From Clostridiales bacterium (GTDB lineage: Bacteria; Bacillota; Clostridia; Oscillospirales; QAMX01), in assembly GCA_012514045.1 (NCBI GenBank), contig JAAZBA010000043.1, positions 1 through 18,684 on the forward strand: a DNA stretch of 18,684 bases, read 5' to 3'. Below, piece by piece: positions 1 through 7,763 of the stretch (position 1 is the stretch's first letter; each line of letters opens with the position of its first letter). The notes beneath the pieces are model-generated. The model saw nothing but the letters and a program-made list of their open reading frames with translations. It had not been told where the DNA came from and made no database searches. The position numbers and the translations under genes were made by a program.

Positions 1-113
1 CTCAGCTTGCTGTTCATCTCCGTAAATACAACAACTTCCCTATGCGGCCTCTTAACTGGAATTCTCCTAAAACTACTCTCTTTAATTTTTTGTGCCTCGG
101 TGTAACATATCAT
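1..113 (-). CDS. Possible truncated ORF at left edge (hypothetical)
   Basis: On the minus strand an ATG at 113-111 opens a frame that stays open to the window edge for about 37 codons. It begins MICYTEAQKIKESSFRRIPV and is rich in Lys and Arg. It is more AT-rich than its neighbours, and the only upstream purine-rich stretch is a GGGGTG about 13 nt away, which is a poor ribosome binding site. I recognise no family. It may be the start of a real gene that continues outside the window or chance open frame in intergenic DNA. Confidence 0.22.
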   Translation of the reverse strand, partial: MICYTEAQKIKESSFRRIPVKRPHREVVVFTEMNSKL

Positions 114-143
114 TGACAAACCAACACCCCATTATTCTGCGAC

Positions 144-300
144 GTATCACCTCATCAGTCTCATGCTGCGGCACGCCGCATCATAAGACAGCTTCCCCAT
201 CAAGGGGAAGCCTCAGAACGGACTCTCTCCCCCTGAGTCTACGCACTGCAAGCAGTGCTGGGGGGGAACCGGCCCGAGACCGGAGGGTGATATCACAACC
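144..300. repeat. Hairpin-rich MITE-like intergenic repeat
   Basis: This stretch packs several perfect inverted repeats in about 155 bp: TGCGGC/GCCGCA (167-172, 175-180), GCTTCCCC/GGGGAAGC (191-198, 204-211), GCACTGC/GCAGTGC (243-249, 252-258) nested inside a C5/G7 pair (229-233, 260-266), and CCGG/CCGG (269-272, 280-283). Its outer ends resemble imperfect terminal inverted repeats: GTATCACCTC on the left and GAGGGTGATATC on the right, whose complement reads GATATCACCCTC. There is no ORF of its own. The form resembles non-autonomous hairpin repeats that are common in clostridial gut genomes; this is by resemblance only, because no second copy lies in the window. The right end overlaps the last codons and stop of the PHP gene. 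Confidence 0.55.
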
Positions 301-1066
301 GTGGTGTGCGTATCTCCGGATCATATATGACATGCAGACCGTGACGGCGCGCCATGTCGAGCGCCTTTTCGTAGTGCTGACGTTCGGAGAGCCTCTCGGG
401 CTGATGGGCGTCTACTCCTATTACCACGCTGTTGCCCACCTCTCCCGCTATGGAGAAAAATCTGTCGCAGGGGTACGGTCTGCCGTCCTTTATACCATAA
501 AGATTGATTTCCAGAGGGACGTCTAATTTTTTCGCTTCAAGACAGAGCCTTGAGAAGTGCTTGCGGTATATTTCCTCCGGTCCTATAAAGGCTAACAGGT
601 CCGGATGGGCAAGGCAGGTGAACACCCCCGTGCTCATGCCCGCTATCGTCTGATTTACATAGGCTTCAAGAAGCGCTTCGTTGTCGGTAGGTCTGCCGCA
701 GTAGTGGGCGTCCTGTTCGTTGTCGAGAAAATGCTGGCCGAGGATCATATAATCCAAAGGGAAGCCGCCGAGGAATTCCATAAGAGAGGGGAATACGGCG
801 GGATAGTATTCGGCTTCCACGCCGATAAGCAGCTTTATATCCTTTTTGTACTCCTCCCTCAGGCGGATCAGCGTGGAAAAATAGTCCTCAGTCTCCTCAA
901 GTCCCATGCGGAATGTGGAGGTATAGTCGTTTGGAAAGGGCATCGGAGAATGGTCGGAAAATCCAAGGGTTTTAATGCCTGAGGAGATGGCGCGCTCGAT
1001 ATATTCTCTCTCGTCTCCCTCCGCGTGGCGACAGCGTACGGTGTGTGTGTGCAGGTTTGTAATCAT
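293..1066 (-). CDS. PHP-family histidinol-phosphatase (HisJ/HisK type)
   Basis: This 257-aa protein has the full set of PHP-domain metal ligands: H6 and H8 in NLHTHTV, H14, D38-H39 in GFSDHS, E64 in GVEAEYYP, H91 in LGQHFLDN, H154 in CLAHPDL, and the closing D-A-H near residue 220 in VIGVDAHQPERL. The family hydrolyses L-histidinol phosphate to L-histidinol, the penultimate step of histidine synthesis, in the cytoplasm with a multi-metal centre. Length fits the HisK group (about 260 aa). An AAAAGGAC site sits just upstream of the ATG, and the DUF3267 gene ends 22 nt before, so the two are probably co-transcribed. The stop TGA lies at the edge of the hairpin repeat, so the C-terminus may have been set by that insertion. 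No other his genes are here, so another phosphoester substrate is possible. Confidence 0.85.
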   Translation of the reverse strand: MITNLHTHTVRCRHAEGDEREYIERAISSGIKTLGFSDHSPMPFPNDYTSTFRMGLEETEDYFSTLIRLREEYKKDIKLLIGVEAEYYPAVFPSLMEFLGGFPLDYMILGQHFLDNEQDAHYCGRPTDNEALLEAYVNQTIAGMSTGVFTCLAHPDLLAFIGPEEIYRKHFSRLCLEAKKLDVPLEINLYGIKDGRPYPCDRFFSIAGEVGNSVVIGVDAHQPERLSERQHYEKALDMARRHGLHVIYDPEIRTPRL

Positions 1067-1088
1067 TAATCTGTCCTTTTCTTTTGTT

Positions 1089-1655
1089 TTATCCTTTTAT
1101 ATACCAATAGGAGTGCATGCCGCTTAAGTATGTTAAAGCGCCACTGGGCATCTGAGTCAGGGCGTTAAAGACATTCATATAGTCTCCCGCTCCCATGGCG
1201 ATTGAAACTGCGCCCAGAGTGCCGAAGAAGGAGAGGGAGGGGTTTATGAGAAAAATTAAAAAGGGGATAAAGCCGAACACGATGTTTGGGAGCAGTGACA
1301 TGAACAAGAATCTTCCTTTTGTCATGTCCTCGAGCCCCACAACGAACAGCATCCCCTGTTTCAGGTTCTGGTATATGTATACATCCCCCTTAAAGCATAT
1401 GGCATGGAGGAATTCATGGGGAAACATGGCGGCGGTGGCGGCAAGAACACCCCAGTCGCTGAAAACAAAACGCCCCGTCCTTAGGTATAGGATATAAAAA
1501 CACAGCGCCATAACAGCTATCGCGGCGATATTGAGCCGTATGGCCAGAGATTTCATGCTCTGAGGCTCACGAAAGGGCACATACCCCTCTGGGTGTTCTC
1601 TTTGGGGAAGCGTGCTCTCGTCTCCCGAATATTTGCCCATGTAGTGAAGTCTCAT
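1089..1655 (-). CDS. DUF3267-family membrane protein, putative zincin metalloprotease
   Basis: This 188-aa protein has about four hydrophobic segments (roughly residues 38-57, 65-78, 116-137 and 143-158). A zinc-protease HExxH motif, HEFLH, lies at 80-84 at the end of the second segment. D158 in GAGDYMN is a plausible third metal ligand. This arrangement matches the DUF3267 family of putative integral-membrane zincins, whose substrates are mostly unknown. A near-perfect sigma-A promoter lies 45-75 nt upstream. The ribosome binding site is weak (an AAAGG too far upstream, or ACGGA too close), so M6 is an alternative start. It heads a likely two-gene unit with the PHP phosphatase, with no obvious functional link. 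The family call is good; proteolytic activity is inferred from the motif. Confidence 0.75.
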   Translation of the reverse strand: MRLHYMGKYSGDESTLPQREHPEGYVPFREPQSMKSLAIRLNIAAIAVMALCFYILYLRTGRFVFSDWGVLAATAAMFPHEFLHAICFKGDVYIYQNLKQGMLFVVGLEDMTKGRFLFMSLLPNIVFGFIPFLIFLINPSLSFFGTLGAVSIAMGAGDYMNVFNALTQMPSGALTYLSGMHSYWYIKG

Positions 1656-1699
1656 TTCCGTTCTTTGCCTTTCCCCATAATATCATTCTTTCAATAATT

Positions 1700-1728
1700 A
1701 TTATACCACTCTGCGTTATTGTTTTCAA
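1700..1728 (-). promoter_or_regulatory. Sigma-A promoter for the DUF3267-PHP unit
   Basis: Read on minus, a -35 TTGAAA (1728-1723) and a -10 TATAAT (1705-1700) are separated by exactly 17 bp. The -35 has one mismatch to consensus (TTGACA) and the -10 has none. It points at the DUF3267 gene starting at 1655. Confidence 0.8.
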
Positions 1729-1763
1729 TGGTCAGCGTCCTCAATCATCTCCGTCAATTGCCC

Positions 1764-1792
1764 TTGAAATCGGGGATTTTGCAGTATATAAT
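1764..1792 (+). promoter_or_regulatory. Sigma-A promoter for the macro-domain gene
   Basis: TTGAAA (1764-1769) and TATAAT (1787-1792) are 17 bp apart, with a second overlapping TATAAT at 1792-1797. The element lies about 40 bp before the macro-domain start and is back-to-back with the DUF3267 promoter. Confidence 0.8.
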
Positions 1793-1834
1793 ATAATCAA
1801 AATATAATTAAAATTAAGTATGAGGAGGATTTTC

Positions 1835-2371
1835 ATGCCCCTATTTATAGTACATAACGATATAACAAAAATGAAAGTTGACGCCATCGTAAACGCCGCC
1901 AATTCCTCCCTTCTGGGAGGCGGCGGCGTGGACGGCAGCATACACAGGGCGGCGGGTCCCGCTCTTTTAGAGGAGTGCCGTCTTTTGGGCGGCTGCGAAA
2001 CGGGAGACGCAAAAGTTACAAAGGGCTATAATCTCCCCTGCAAATATGTGATACACACCGTTGGCCCCGTATGGCGGGGCGGCAACCGGGGAGAGAGGGA
2101 GCTTCTATACTCCTGCTACCGCAGATCCTTGGCTCTCGCCCTTGAAAAAGGCTGCGAAACGGTGGCGTTTCCCCTTATCTCCTCCGGCGCCTACGGCTAC
2201 CCCAAGGAGGAAGCCATGAACGTGGCGGTGGATGCCATCAGCGAGTTCCTGCAGAATAACGACATGACGGTATATATCGTGGTCTTCGACCGGGAATCCA
2301 GTGAGATAAGCAAGCGTTTTCAGGGGAAGTTTCCGGAGAAAACCGAAGAATCCGGCATAGCCGATGTATAG
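1835..2371 (+). CDS. Macro-domain protein (MacroD/YmdB-like ADP-ribose hydrolase)
   Basis: This 178-aa protein is essentially one macro domain. It carries the ADP-ribose-binding signature NAANSSLLGGGGVDGSIHRA (20-39), the VIHTVGPVW strand (72-80) and the ISSGAYGYP loop (115-123), all typical of MacroD-type enzymes. These remove O-acetyl groups from O-acetyl-ADP-ribose or mono-ADP-ribose from acidic residues, in the cytoplasm. I chose the ATG at 1835 because AGGAGG (1824-1829) precedes it by 5 nt. An in-frame ATG at 1820 lies upstream of that site and would add MRRIF, which is not part of the fold. It is monocistronic and converges on sbcC, with only 50 nt between the stops. The tail after about residue 160 is charged and unlike the family core. 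Its native substrate cannot be read from the sequence. Confidence 0.9.
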   Translation: MPLFIVHNDITKMKVDAIVNAANSSLLGGGGVDGSIHRAAGPALLEECRLLGGCETGDAKVTKGYNLPCKYVIHTVGPVWRGGNRGERELLYSCYRRSLALALEKGCETVAFPLISSGAYGYPKEEAMNVAVDAISEFLQNNDMTVYIVVFDRESSEISKRFQGKFPEKTEESGIADV

Positions 2372-2421
2372 TTCTGCTGTTTCGGAAAGCGCAAGAACCG
2401 TTTGACGCTGTGAGTCCGGCT

Positions 2422-5178
2422 CTACAGGTTGATTCTCGCTGTGCTTCCACCGAACGGCGTCTTTTCCACCACGATCTGGCGATCGATTTTCTCCTTCAGC
2501 TCCGGCACGTGGGAAATGACGCCCACGAGGCGGTTGCCCTCCTGAAGTCCCGCCAGGGTATTGTAAGCCTGTGTCAGCGCGTCTGAGTCAAGGCTTCCGA
2601 AGCCCTCGTCCACAAACATGGTATCAAGCTTGATACCGGTAGACATGGCGATCTCGTCGGACAGTCCCAAAGCCAAAGCAAGGGACGCAAGGAATGACTC
2701 GCCTCCCGACAGGGTATTCACGCTTCTGACGGTGCCGTTTACGTGATCTATAATATCGAGTTCCAGGCCGCTTCTTGCCCTCATATCATCCGGGTTTTCC
2801 CTTCGCTTCAGGTCGTACTGTCCCCGGGACAGCTTTCTCAGCCTCAGGTTTGCCCGCTCAAGGATACGGTCGAAGTAAGCGCTCTGGACATAAGTCTCAA
2901 GCATCACCTTAGGCTTTCCCGTCAAGGTGCCGTTGGCGGTGTCGGACAGCGCTTTTAGCCACTTGTATTTCTCCTCCAGCTCCCCGAGTTTTGAGGATTC
3001 AGCCTCAATGTTCCGCAGCGCCTGCTTGTTTATAAGAAGTCTTGTGTGGATGTCTCTGTATTTCTCTTCCCGATCCTCTTTTTTTCTTTGGAGCTGCGCG
3101 TTTTTCTCCCGGATCGAGTCTATATCTGTTTCGGTCTGTCCGGAAATCTCCTCTTTAAGCCTGAGAATATGGGTTTCCGTTGCCGCGAGCTCTTTTTCAA
3201 AGCCGGAGATCGACGTCTCTGTTTTCTTGATTTCTGTTTCCTGCCGGGCGAGTTCACTTGAAAGGGATCCTTTCTCCTTCAAAGCCTCTTCCCCGGTCCT
3301 GTGGAGAAGCTTTTCTCTTATAGACTCTATACGCTCATCAAGAGACTTGATCGATGCTTCAAGGGCGGATTCTTTCTTTTCCGCCGCGTTTGCGTCCCTT
3401 TCGGAGGTCTCTCTCTCCCGCTCTTTTTTCGGGATAAGCGTATCAAGAGACGCCCTTCTCTTCTCCCTTTCGTCAATTCTCTTAAGCTCCCCGGCAAAAC
3501 TTTTTGCATCTTCCTTCAGCTTCGATAAAGCTTCCCTCGCCTCGGCTAAAGCTTCGGGGATCGTGTATATTCCCGTCAGCTCTTTTCCTCTGTTTATGAG
3601 CTCCGCTTCCTTTGCGGAGATGTTGCCCTTCGCCGCATTCGCCTCGCCGCTTGCTTTCTCCCACTCTTTTCGGGCAGTTTCCGCAAGCTCTTTCGCGCTT
3701 TTTACCTCGGCTTCTGAGGGGGCGCTGTCGGACATACAGGCGGGCAGGGGATGACTGACAGAGCCGCATACGGGACAGGGCGCGCCATCCTCAAGCCTCG
3801 AAGCCATGATCCCCGCCTGCTCGTCTAAAAACGCCTTGTGAACACGGTCGTACTCTTGAGAAAGGCGCGTGGATTTTTCTTCCGCCTCCCTGTACATGCG
3901 CTGCAGAGAGCGCAGATTATTTTGCGCCGTCTCAAGAGATGATATGTCCTTAATATACTGATCTGTAAGCGAGATTTTTCGCTCCGCTTCCGCAAGGGAG
4001 CTTTTAATTTTTTCCTTTTCCTCTCCCACGTTCTCAAGCTCCCGGCGCTCCGCCTTGAGCTTTACAAGTTCTTCCGATAAATTAATCTGTGTCTCCCGGG
4101 CCGCTTTGCCGGCTTGAGAGGTTTTTTCTTTATCCTCCTGCCTGACGCTTTTCTCATTCCGCAGCCCCTCAAGTTCCGTATATGATGGCATGAGCAGCTC
4201 GATTTCGGCTATTTTTTTGCGCATTTCCGCTCTTTCCGGCTCACGCTCCGAATTCTGCTTCCGACGCTCTTCCAGCGCCCTGAGGGCTGTAGTTTTCTCC
4301 GCGTTCTCCCTTTCTCTCTGTTTAAGCTCGTTTTTTCCTTTGATATACTTCTCCGCCCTGTCAAGCTCCACCGCAGCCTTTTTTATATCCTCATCGATTT
4401 TTGAAAGCGCTTCCTCTGCTTTTTTGCTTTCCTCCTCATCATCACATATAATGTACCGGATAAGCTCCGCTGCGTCGGAAAATGATAACTCGTCCGTTTT
4501 CTTGACGCTTTCACTGAATAGAGAATCCCGCGCGCAGCGCACCTGGGAGATATCTCTCCTGATGTGTTCCAAAGCCTTATCCATCTGAGCGGCGATCCCG
4601 GAGGAGTCCTCTTTAAGTCTGTCCTGGAGCGTCTCAAACATGGACGTACCGAAGATATCCCTGAAAATCTCCTGGCGTTCCTTGGTGTCAGCCTGGAGCA
4701 GTTTGCGGAAGTCACCCTGGGATATCATTGCCACCCGGGAAAACTGCTCTCTTGTCAGGCCTATTATCTTCTGTACCGAATTATCCACATCTTTTATCCC
4801 TGTTTCCTCCCGTCCGTCTGGGTGTTTCAGGACTGCGGAAGGTGATTGTGTGGTTGTTCCGGTTCCTCTCAGCCTTGTTCTTTCGTATTCGGGGTTGCGG
4901 TTTATCACATAGGTTTTGTCCTTATACATGAAAGTGAGTTCCACATAGGTGGGGTCATCAAGGCTCGCGTACTTCGATCGGAGCATGGAGGGCTGTCGGC
5001 TGTCGCCGCTGGCCTCGCCGAACAAAGCGAATGTTATCGCGTCGAATATTGAGGTTTTTCCCGCTCCCGTCGGTCCTGTGATAAGGTAAAGCCCTCTCTC
5101 CCCCAGTTTCTCAAAATCGATCTCCTGGGTTCCCGGGTAGGGTCCGAAGCCGGACATTATAAGCTTAAGAGGTCTCAT
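2422..5178 (-). CDS. sbcC: SbcC, ATPase subunit of the SbcCD nuclease
   Basis: This 918-aa protein has the SMC/Rad50 architecture. An N-terminal ATPase half carries Walker A GPTGAGKT (35-42). Two long Lys/Glu-rich coiled-coil arms (about 190-460 and 480-745) flank a zinc hook CPVC (468-471). The C-terminal half has the ABC signature LSGGES (823-828) and Walker B FVDEGFGSLD (from 855). SbcC with SbcD forms a complex that cuts DNA ends, hairpins and palindromes, and clears protein-blocked ends. Length is normal for Gram-positive SbcC. Its ATG begins 2 nt after the sbcD stop, so translation is probably coupled; no strong separate ribosome binding site was seen. The gap to the convergent macro-domain gene contains no convincing terminator. 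Identification is secure. Confidence 0.96.
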   Translation of the reverse strand: MRPLKLIMSGFGPYPGTQEIDFEKLGERGLYLITGPTGAGKTSIFDAITFALFGEASGDSRQPSMLRSKYASLDDPTYVELTFMYKDKTYVINRNPEYERTRLRGTGTTTQSPSAVLKHPDGREETGIKDVDNSVQKIIGLTREQFSRVAMISQGDFRKLLQADTKERQEIFRDIFGTSMFETLQDRLKEDSSGIAAQMDKALEHIRRDISQVRCARDSLFSESVKKTDELSFSDAAELIRYIICDDEEESKKAEEALSKIDEDIKKAAVELDRAEKYIKGKNELKQRERENAEKTTALRALEERRKQNSEREPERAEMRKKIAEIELLMPSYTELEGLRNEKSVRQEDKEKTSQAGKAARETQINLSEELVKLKAERRELENVGEEKEKIKSSLAEAERKISLTDQYIKDISSLETAQNNLRSLQRMYREAEEKSTRLSQEYDRVHKAFLDEQAGIMASRLEDGAPCPVCGSVSHPLPACMSDSAPSEAEVKSAKELAETARKEWEKASGEANAAKGNISAKEAELINRGKELTGIYTIPEALAEAREALSKLKEDAKSFAGELKRIDEREKRRASLDTLIPKKERERETSERDANAAEKKESALEASIKSLDERIESIREKLLHRTGEEALKEKGSLSSELARQETEIKKTETSISGFEKELAATETHILRLKEEISGQTETDIDSIREKNAQLQRKKEDREEKYRDIHTRLLINKQALRNIEAESSKLGELEEKYKWLKALSDTANGTLTGKPKVMLETYVQSAYFDRILERANLRLRKLSRGQYDLKRRENPDDMRARSGLELDIIDHVNGTVRSVNTLSGGESFLASLALALGLSDEIAMSTGIKLDTMFVDEGFGSLDSDALTQAYNTLAGLQEGNRLVGVISHVPELKEKIDRQIVVEKTPFGGSTARINL

Positions 5179-5180
5179 TT

Positions 5181-6296
5181 CTATGCCTCCCGTATTGATT
5201 CAATTAGGTTTCTTGTGTACTTCCGCTGGACATCACTCATCCTACGGTTGTTCTGATATTCGTAAAGCTCGTCAAACAGCTCAAGAGGGGACTTTCTCTC
5301 TATATCCCCCACGTCCTGGAGCTGCCGGTCTTCCCTTGTGCGGGTGTTGTCGTATTCAAGCGTTATTATATTGGGATAAAGCGAGCGGAGCCGTCCTATA
5401 GCCCCGGGGATATCCTCCTCATCCGTCAGGATGATCCGGAGGTAATCTTCGCTTTTCTCTCCCTCGGAAACATTTTTAAATGAACCCCTGATTTCCCTCA
5501 GATCCCGCATAGGGGTCAGGGGAACGGTGCGGACGGTAAGATTCCCCTTTTCCCGAAGTTCCGCCACCGTCACGCTCTTTATGTGGTTTGCCTCCGAGAA
5601 AGAGTATTTGAGGGGAGTTCCGCAGTATCTTATTTTCTCCGAGGCGATATTCTGTGGTCCGTGGATATGCCCCAGCGCCACATAGTCAAAGACGTCAAAC
5701 AGGGAAACGTCCACATTGTCGATTCCTCCCACGGATATCTCCTCCGATTCGCACTTTTCCGCTCCCGTCACAAACTGGTGGGCAAGGAGCACGTTCCTCC
5801 CGTCAGTGTCGATGTCCGCGCTTCCGAGGGCTGCCCTCACCGCGTCTGTGTAGCTCTCAAGCTCCTCCTCCGGGAAGAACCGCCTTACGCTTATGGGCTT
5901 TATAAAGGGCAGCATGATTATCCTGACATCGCCGTACTCGTCCGAAATGGTGTATGACTCTGTCTTCCCGCTGTATACGGGGGAGATATGGATGCCGGAG
6001 CGGTTCATGAGCCTTCCTCCGAAGGACAATCTCTCCGGGCTGTCATGGTTTCCGCTTATGATAAACACCTTGAGCGCTCTGCTTGACAGCTCAAAGAGGA
6101 AATCGTCGAAAATCGTCACCGCTTCCCCGGATGGGACGCTTTTATCGTAGATATCGCCGGAGATCAGCACCGCCTCCGGCTGCTCGGAGTCGATAATATC
6201 AAGGATTTGCCGGAGGATATATATCTGATCTTCTGTAAGCGATACCTCCCGCAGCCGCTTCCCCAGATGCAGGTCCGAAAGATGAATGAATTTCAT
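5181..6296 (-). CDS. sbcD: SbcD, nuclease subunit of SbcCD
   Basis: This 371-aa calcineurin-like metallophosphoesterase is the Mre11-type subunit. The metal-binding motifs are in order: D8 and H10 in HLSDLHLGK, D48 in ISGDIYD, N83-H84 in SGNHDS, H173 in LLAHQF, and H210/H212 in VALGHIHGPQ. It supplies the Mn-dependent exo- and endonuclease activity of the complex with SbcC. The ATG follows a GGAGG (plus-strand 6302-6306) by 5 nt. The gene leads the sbcD-sbcC operon, with a strong promoter upstream and a 15-bp inverted repeat next to the -10 element. The C-terminal region after about 275 is the usual capping and SbcC-binding part. All catalytic residues expected for the family are present. Confidence 0.96.
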   Translation of the reverse strand: MKFIHLSDLHLGKRLREVSLTEDQIYILRQILDIIDSEQPEAVLISGDIYDKSVPSGEAVTIFDDFLFELSSRALKVFIISGNHDSPERLSFGGRLMNRSGIHISPVYSGKTESYTISDEYGDVRIIMLPFIKPISVRRFFPEEELESYTDAVRAALGSADIDTDGRNVLLAHQFVTGAEKCESEEISVGGIDNVDVSLFDVFDYVALGHIHGPQNIASEKIRYCGTPLKYSFSEANHIKSVTVAELREKGNLTVRTVPLTPMRDLREIRGSFKNVSEGEKSEDYLRIILTDEEDIPGAIGRLRSLYPNIITLEYDNTRTREDRQLQDVGDIERKSPLELFDELYEYQNNRRMSDVQRKYTRNLIESIREA

Positions 6297-6314
6297 AAGC
6301 GCCTCCGCTTTTTT

Positions 6315-6329
6315 TATAGTTGTTCTATA
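6315..6329. promoter_or_regulatory. Inverted repeat next to the sbcD -10, operator-like
   Basis: TATAG-TTGTT-CTATA is a perfect 5-bp inverted repeat with a 5-nt centre. It lies immediately downstream of the sbcDC -10 hexamer, where transcription should begin. The position suits a repressor site, but it does not match the Gram-positive LexA box (GAAC-N4-GTTC), and the arms are short enough to arise by chance in AT-rich DNA. Confidence 0.3.
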
Positions 6330-6358
6330 ATTATATCAAAAAACGGCGCTTTGTTCAA
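6330..6358 (-). promoter_or_regulatory. Sigma-A promoter for sbcDC
   Basis: Read on minus: -35 TTGAAC (6358-6353), a 17-bp spacer, then -10 TATAAT (6335-6330), preceded by TGA as an extended -10. It lies 34 nt before the sbcD start codon. Confidence 0.8.
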
Positions 6359-6387
6359 TACAACCCCGCTAAGGCATTATTATAATG

Positions 6388-6416
6388 TTGCGAACGGCTC
6401 CGGTTTGTGGTAGTAT
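6388..6416 (+). promoter_or_regulatory. Likely sigma-A promoter for the capA-M20 unit
   Basis: TTGCGA (6388-6393), a 17-bp spacer, and TAGTAT (6411-6416) form a moderate promoter 35 bp before the capA-like start. It is divergent from, and does not overlap, the sbcDC promoter. Confidence 0.6.
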
Positions 6417-6451
6417 ATCGGTAAATGATAAAGATAAAGGAGAAATGCTTT

Positions 6452-7756
6452 ATGAGACCGACGATGCGGATAACGGCGGCGGGAGATTATCTCGAATACA
6501 GAAGAATGCCCGAGGATTACGAGGGATTTCGTGAGCTTTCCGATTTCATCAAGCGGGGCGACGCAAGATTCTTTAATCTTGAGACTACTTTCCCCGACAA
6601 GGACAGTTGGGGAAGCCAGTTCTATGGAGGAGTTTATCTCCGTTCCGAGGAGAGCATGCTTGAAGATGTGAAAAGATACGGCTTCAATATCCTCTCCTTT
6701 GCCAACAACCACACCCTGGACTATTCTTACGGCGGTATGATCCGCACCCTTGAGAAGGTGCGCGAGGCGGGGCTCCCCCAGGCAGGCGTGGGCATGAACC
6801 TTGACGAGGCGGCGGCGCCCGCCTATGTGGACACAAAAAACGGCAGCGTGGGTCTGATCGGCGTTGTCTCCACCATGATGAACGTGTCCGCTATGGCAGG
6901 CCGCCAGTCGAGACGTGTGCTCGGCCGTCCCGGCGTCAACGGACTGAGGATAGACGAATGGGTGAACGTGACGCCGGAGCAGTATGAAGTGCTTCAGGAG
7001 ATAGTAGAGCAGAGCGCCATGAACGGTCAGGCAGATATATCCCGGTCTGAAGGCTTTACCCTTCAACTTCCCGAGGGCACACTTGCGCTGAAGCTTACAA
7101 ACTTCAGGCGTTCCAGCCACACTTCCTACGAGACACATCCAAACAAAACAGACATGAAGCGCATCGTAGACAGCATCGGCGTTGCCCGCTCCCAGTGCGA
7201 CTATGTCATCGTCAGCCTCCACTCCCATGAGGTGGGCGGCAGAAGCAAGGAGAATCCCGGAGATTTCCACAGGGAATTCGCGAAGAAATGCATTGACGCT
7301 GGAGCCTGCGCCGTCATCGGCCACGGTCCCCACCTTTTGCGCCCGGTGGAGATGTACAAGGGCTGCCCAATTTTCTACTGCCTTGGCAACTTCGTGTTCA
7401 GAGAGGAGATCGCTACCTGCGCGCCGGAGGATCAGTACGAAAAGTATGGCGTAACCTCCGATACCCCCATGGACGAGCTCTACAACATCCGTACAAAAGG
7501 TCACACAAGGGGACTTATGCACGACAACAGAATGCTGGAGGCGATCGTACCCTGTATTGAGGTTTCGGACGATCGGGTGACAAAAATTGAGCTCATGCCC
7601 ATATCTCTTGGCATTGGGCTTGAGTACTACCAGATGGGCATTCCGGTTCCGGACTACACAAGAGGAATAATAGAGCGGCTTGCCGCCATGTCCGAGCCTT
7701 ACGGTACCAAAATCATAACCCGGAAGGACGGCATCGGCGAGATAGTACTGGAGTGA
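6452..7756 (+). CDS. CapA-family metallophosphatase-like protein
   Basis: This 434-aa protein belongs to the CapA (PGA_cap) branch of the calcineurin-like phosphoesterase fold. Visible motifs are AAGDY near residue 10, FFNLETTF (40-47), SFANNHTLDY (82-91), then VSLHSHEVGG, VIGHGPHLLRPVE and FYCLGNFVF. Canonical CapA takes part in poly-gamma-glutamate capsule synthesis or export and is anchored in the membrane. This copy has no signal peptide or membrane segment, so it is probably cytoplasmic. No capB or capC is nearby. The ATG at 6452 was chosen because AAAGGAG (6436-6442) precedes it by 9 nt; the ATG at 6425 lies upstream of that site. It is followed after 7 nt by an M20 peptidase, so the pair is likely one transcript acting on a shared peptide or gamma-glutamyl compound (inference). 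Confidence 0.85.
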   Translation: MRPTMRITAAGDYLEYRRMPEDYEGFRELSDFIKRGDARFFNLETTFPDKDSWGSQFYGGVYLRSEESMLEDVKRYGFNILSFANNHTLDYSYGGMIRTLEKVREAGLPQAGVGMNLDEAAAPAYVDTKNGSVGLIGVVSTMMNVSAMAGRQSRRVLGRPGVNGLRIDEWVNVTPEQYEVLQEIVEQSAMNGQADISRSEGFTLQLPEGTLALKLTNFRRSSHTSYETHPNKTDMKRIVDSIGVARSQCDYVIVSLHSHEVGGRSKENPGDFHREFAKKCIDAGACAVIGHGPHLLRPVEMYKGCPIFYCLGNFVFREEIATCAPEDQYEKYGVTSDTPMDELYNIRTKGHTRGLMHDNRMLEAIVPCIEVSDDRVTKIELMPISLGIGLEYYQMGIPVPDYTRGIIERLAAMSEPYGTKIITRKDGIGEIVLE

Positions 7757-7763
7757 TAAAACA

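Noticed and set aside
144..300. CRISPR array or tRNA cluster in the hairpin-rich region
   Set aside because: The inverted repeats differ from each other, there are no regularly spaced direct repeats, and no cloverleaf with a T-arm can be drawn.
92..526. A 144-codon plus-strand frame across the repeat and the PHP gene end
   Set aside because: It crosses the hairpin repeat and then runs antisense to conserved PHP coding sequence, with no ribosome binding site.
1820..2371. Macro-domain gene as part of a toxin-antitoxin pair (DarT/DarG-like)
   Set aside because: No adjacent DarT-like ADP-ribosyltransferase is present. The flanking genes are a zincin and SbcC, and the protein is a stand-alone macro domain.
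2927..3754. A 275-codon Ser/Phe-rich plus-strand frame inside sbcC
   Set aside because: The Ser/Phe/Leu repetition is the antisense of the Lys/Glu-rich SbcC coiled coil, not a real membrane protein.
6315..6329. LexA/SOS box upstream of sbcDC
   Set aside because: The arms are TATAG/CTATA, not GAAC-N4-GTTC, and no such box is seen elsewhere in the intergenic region.
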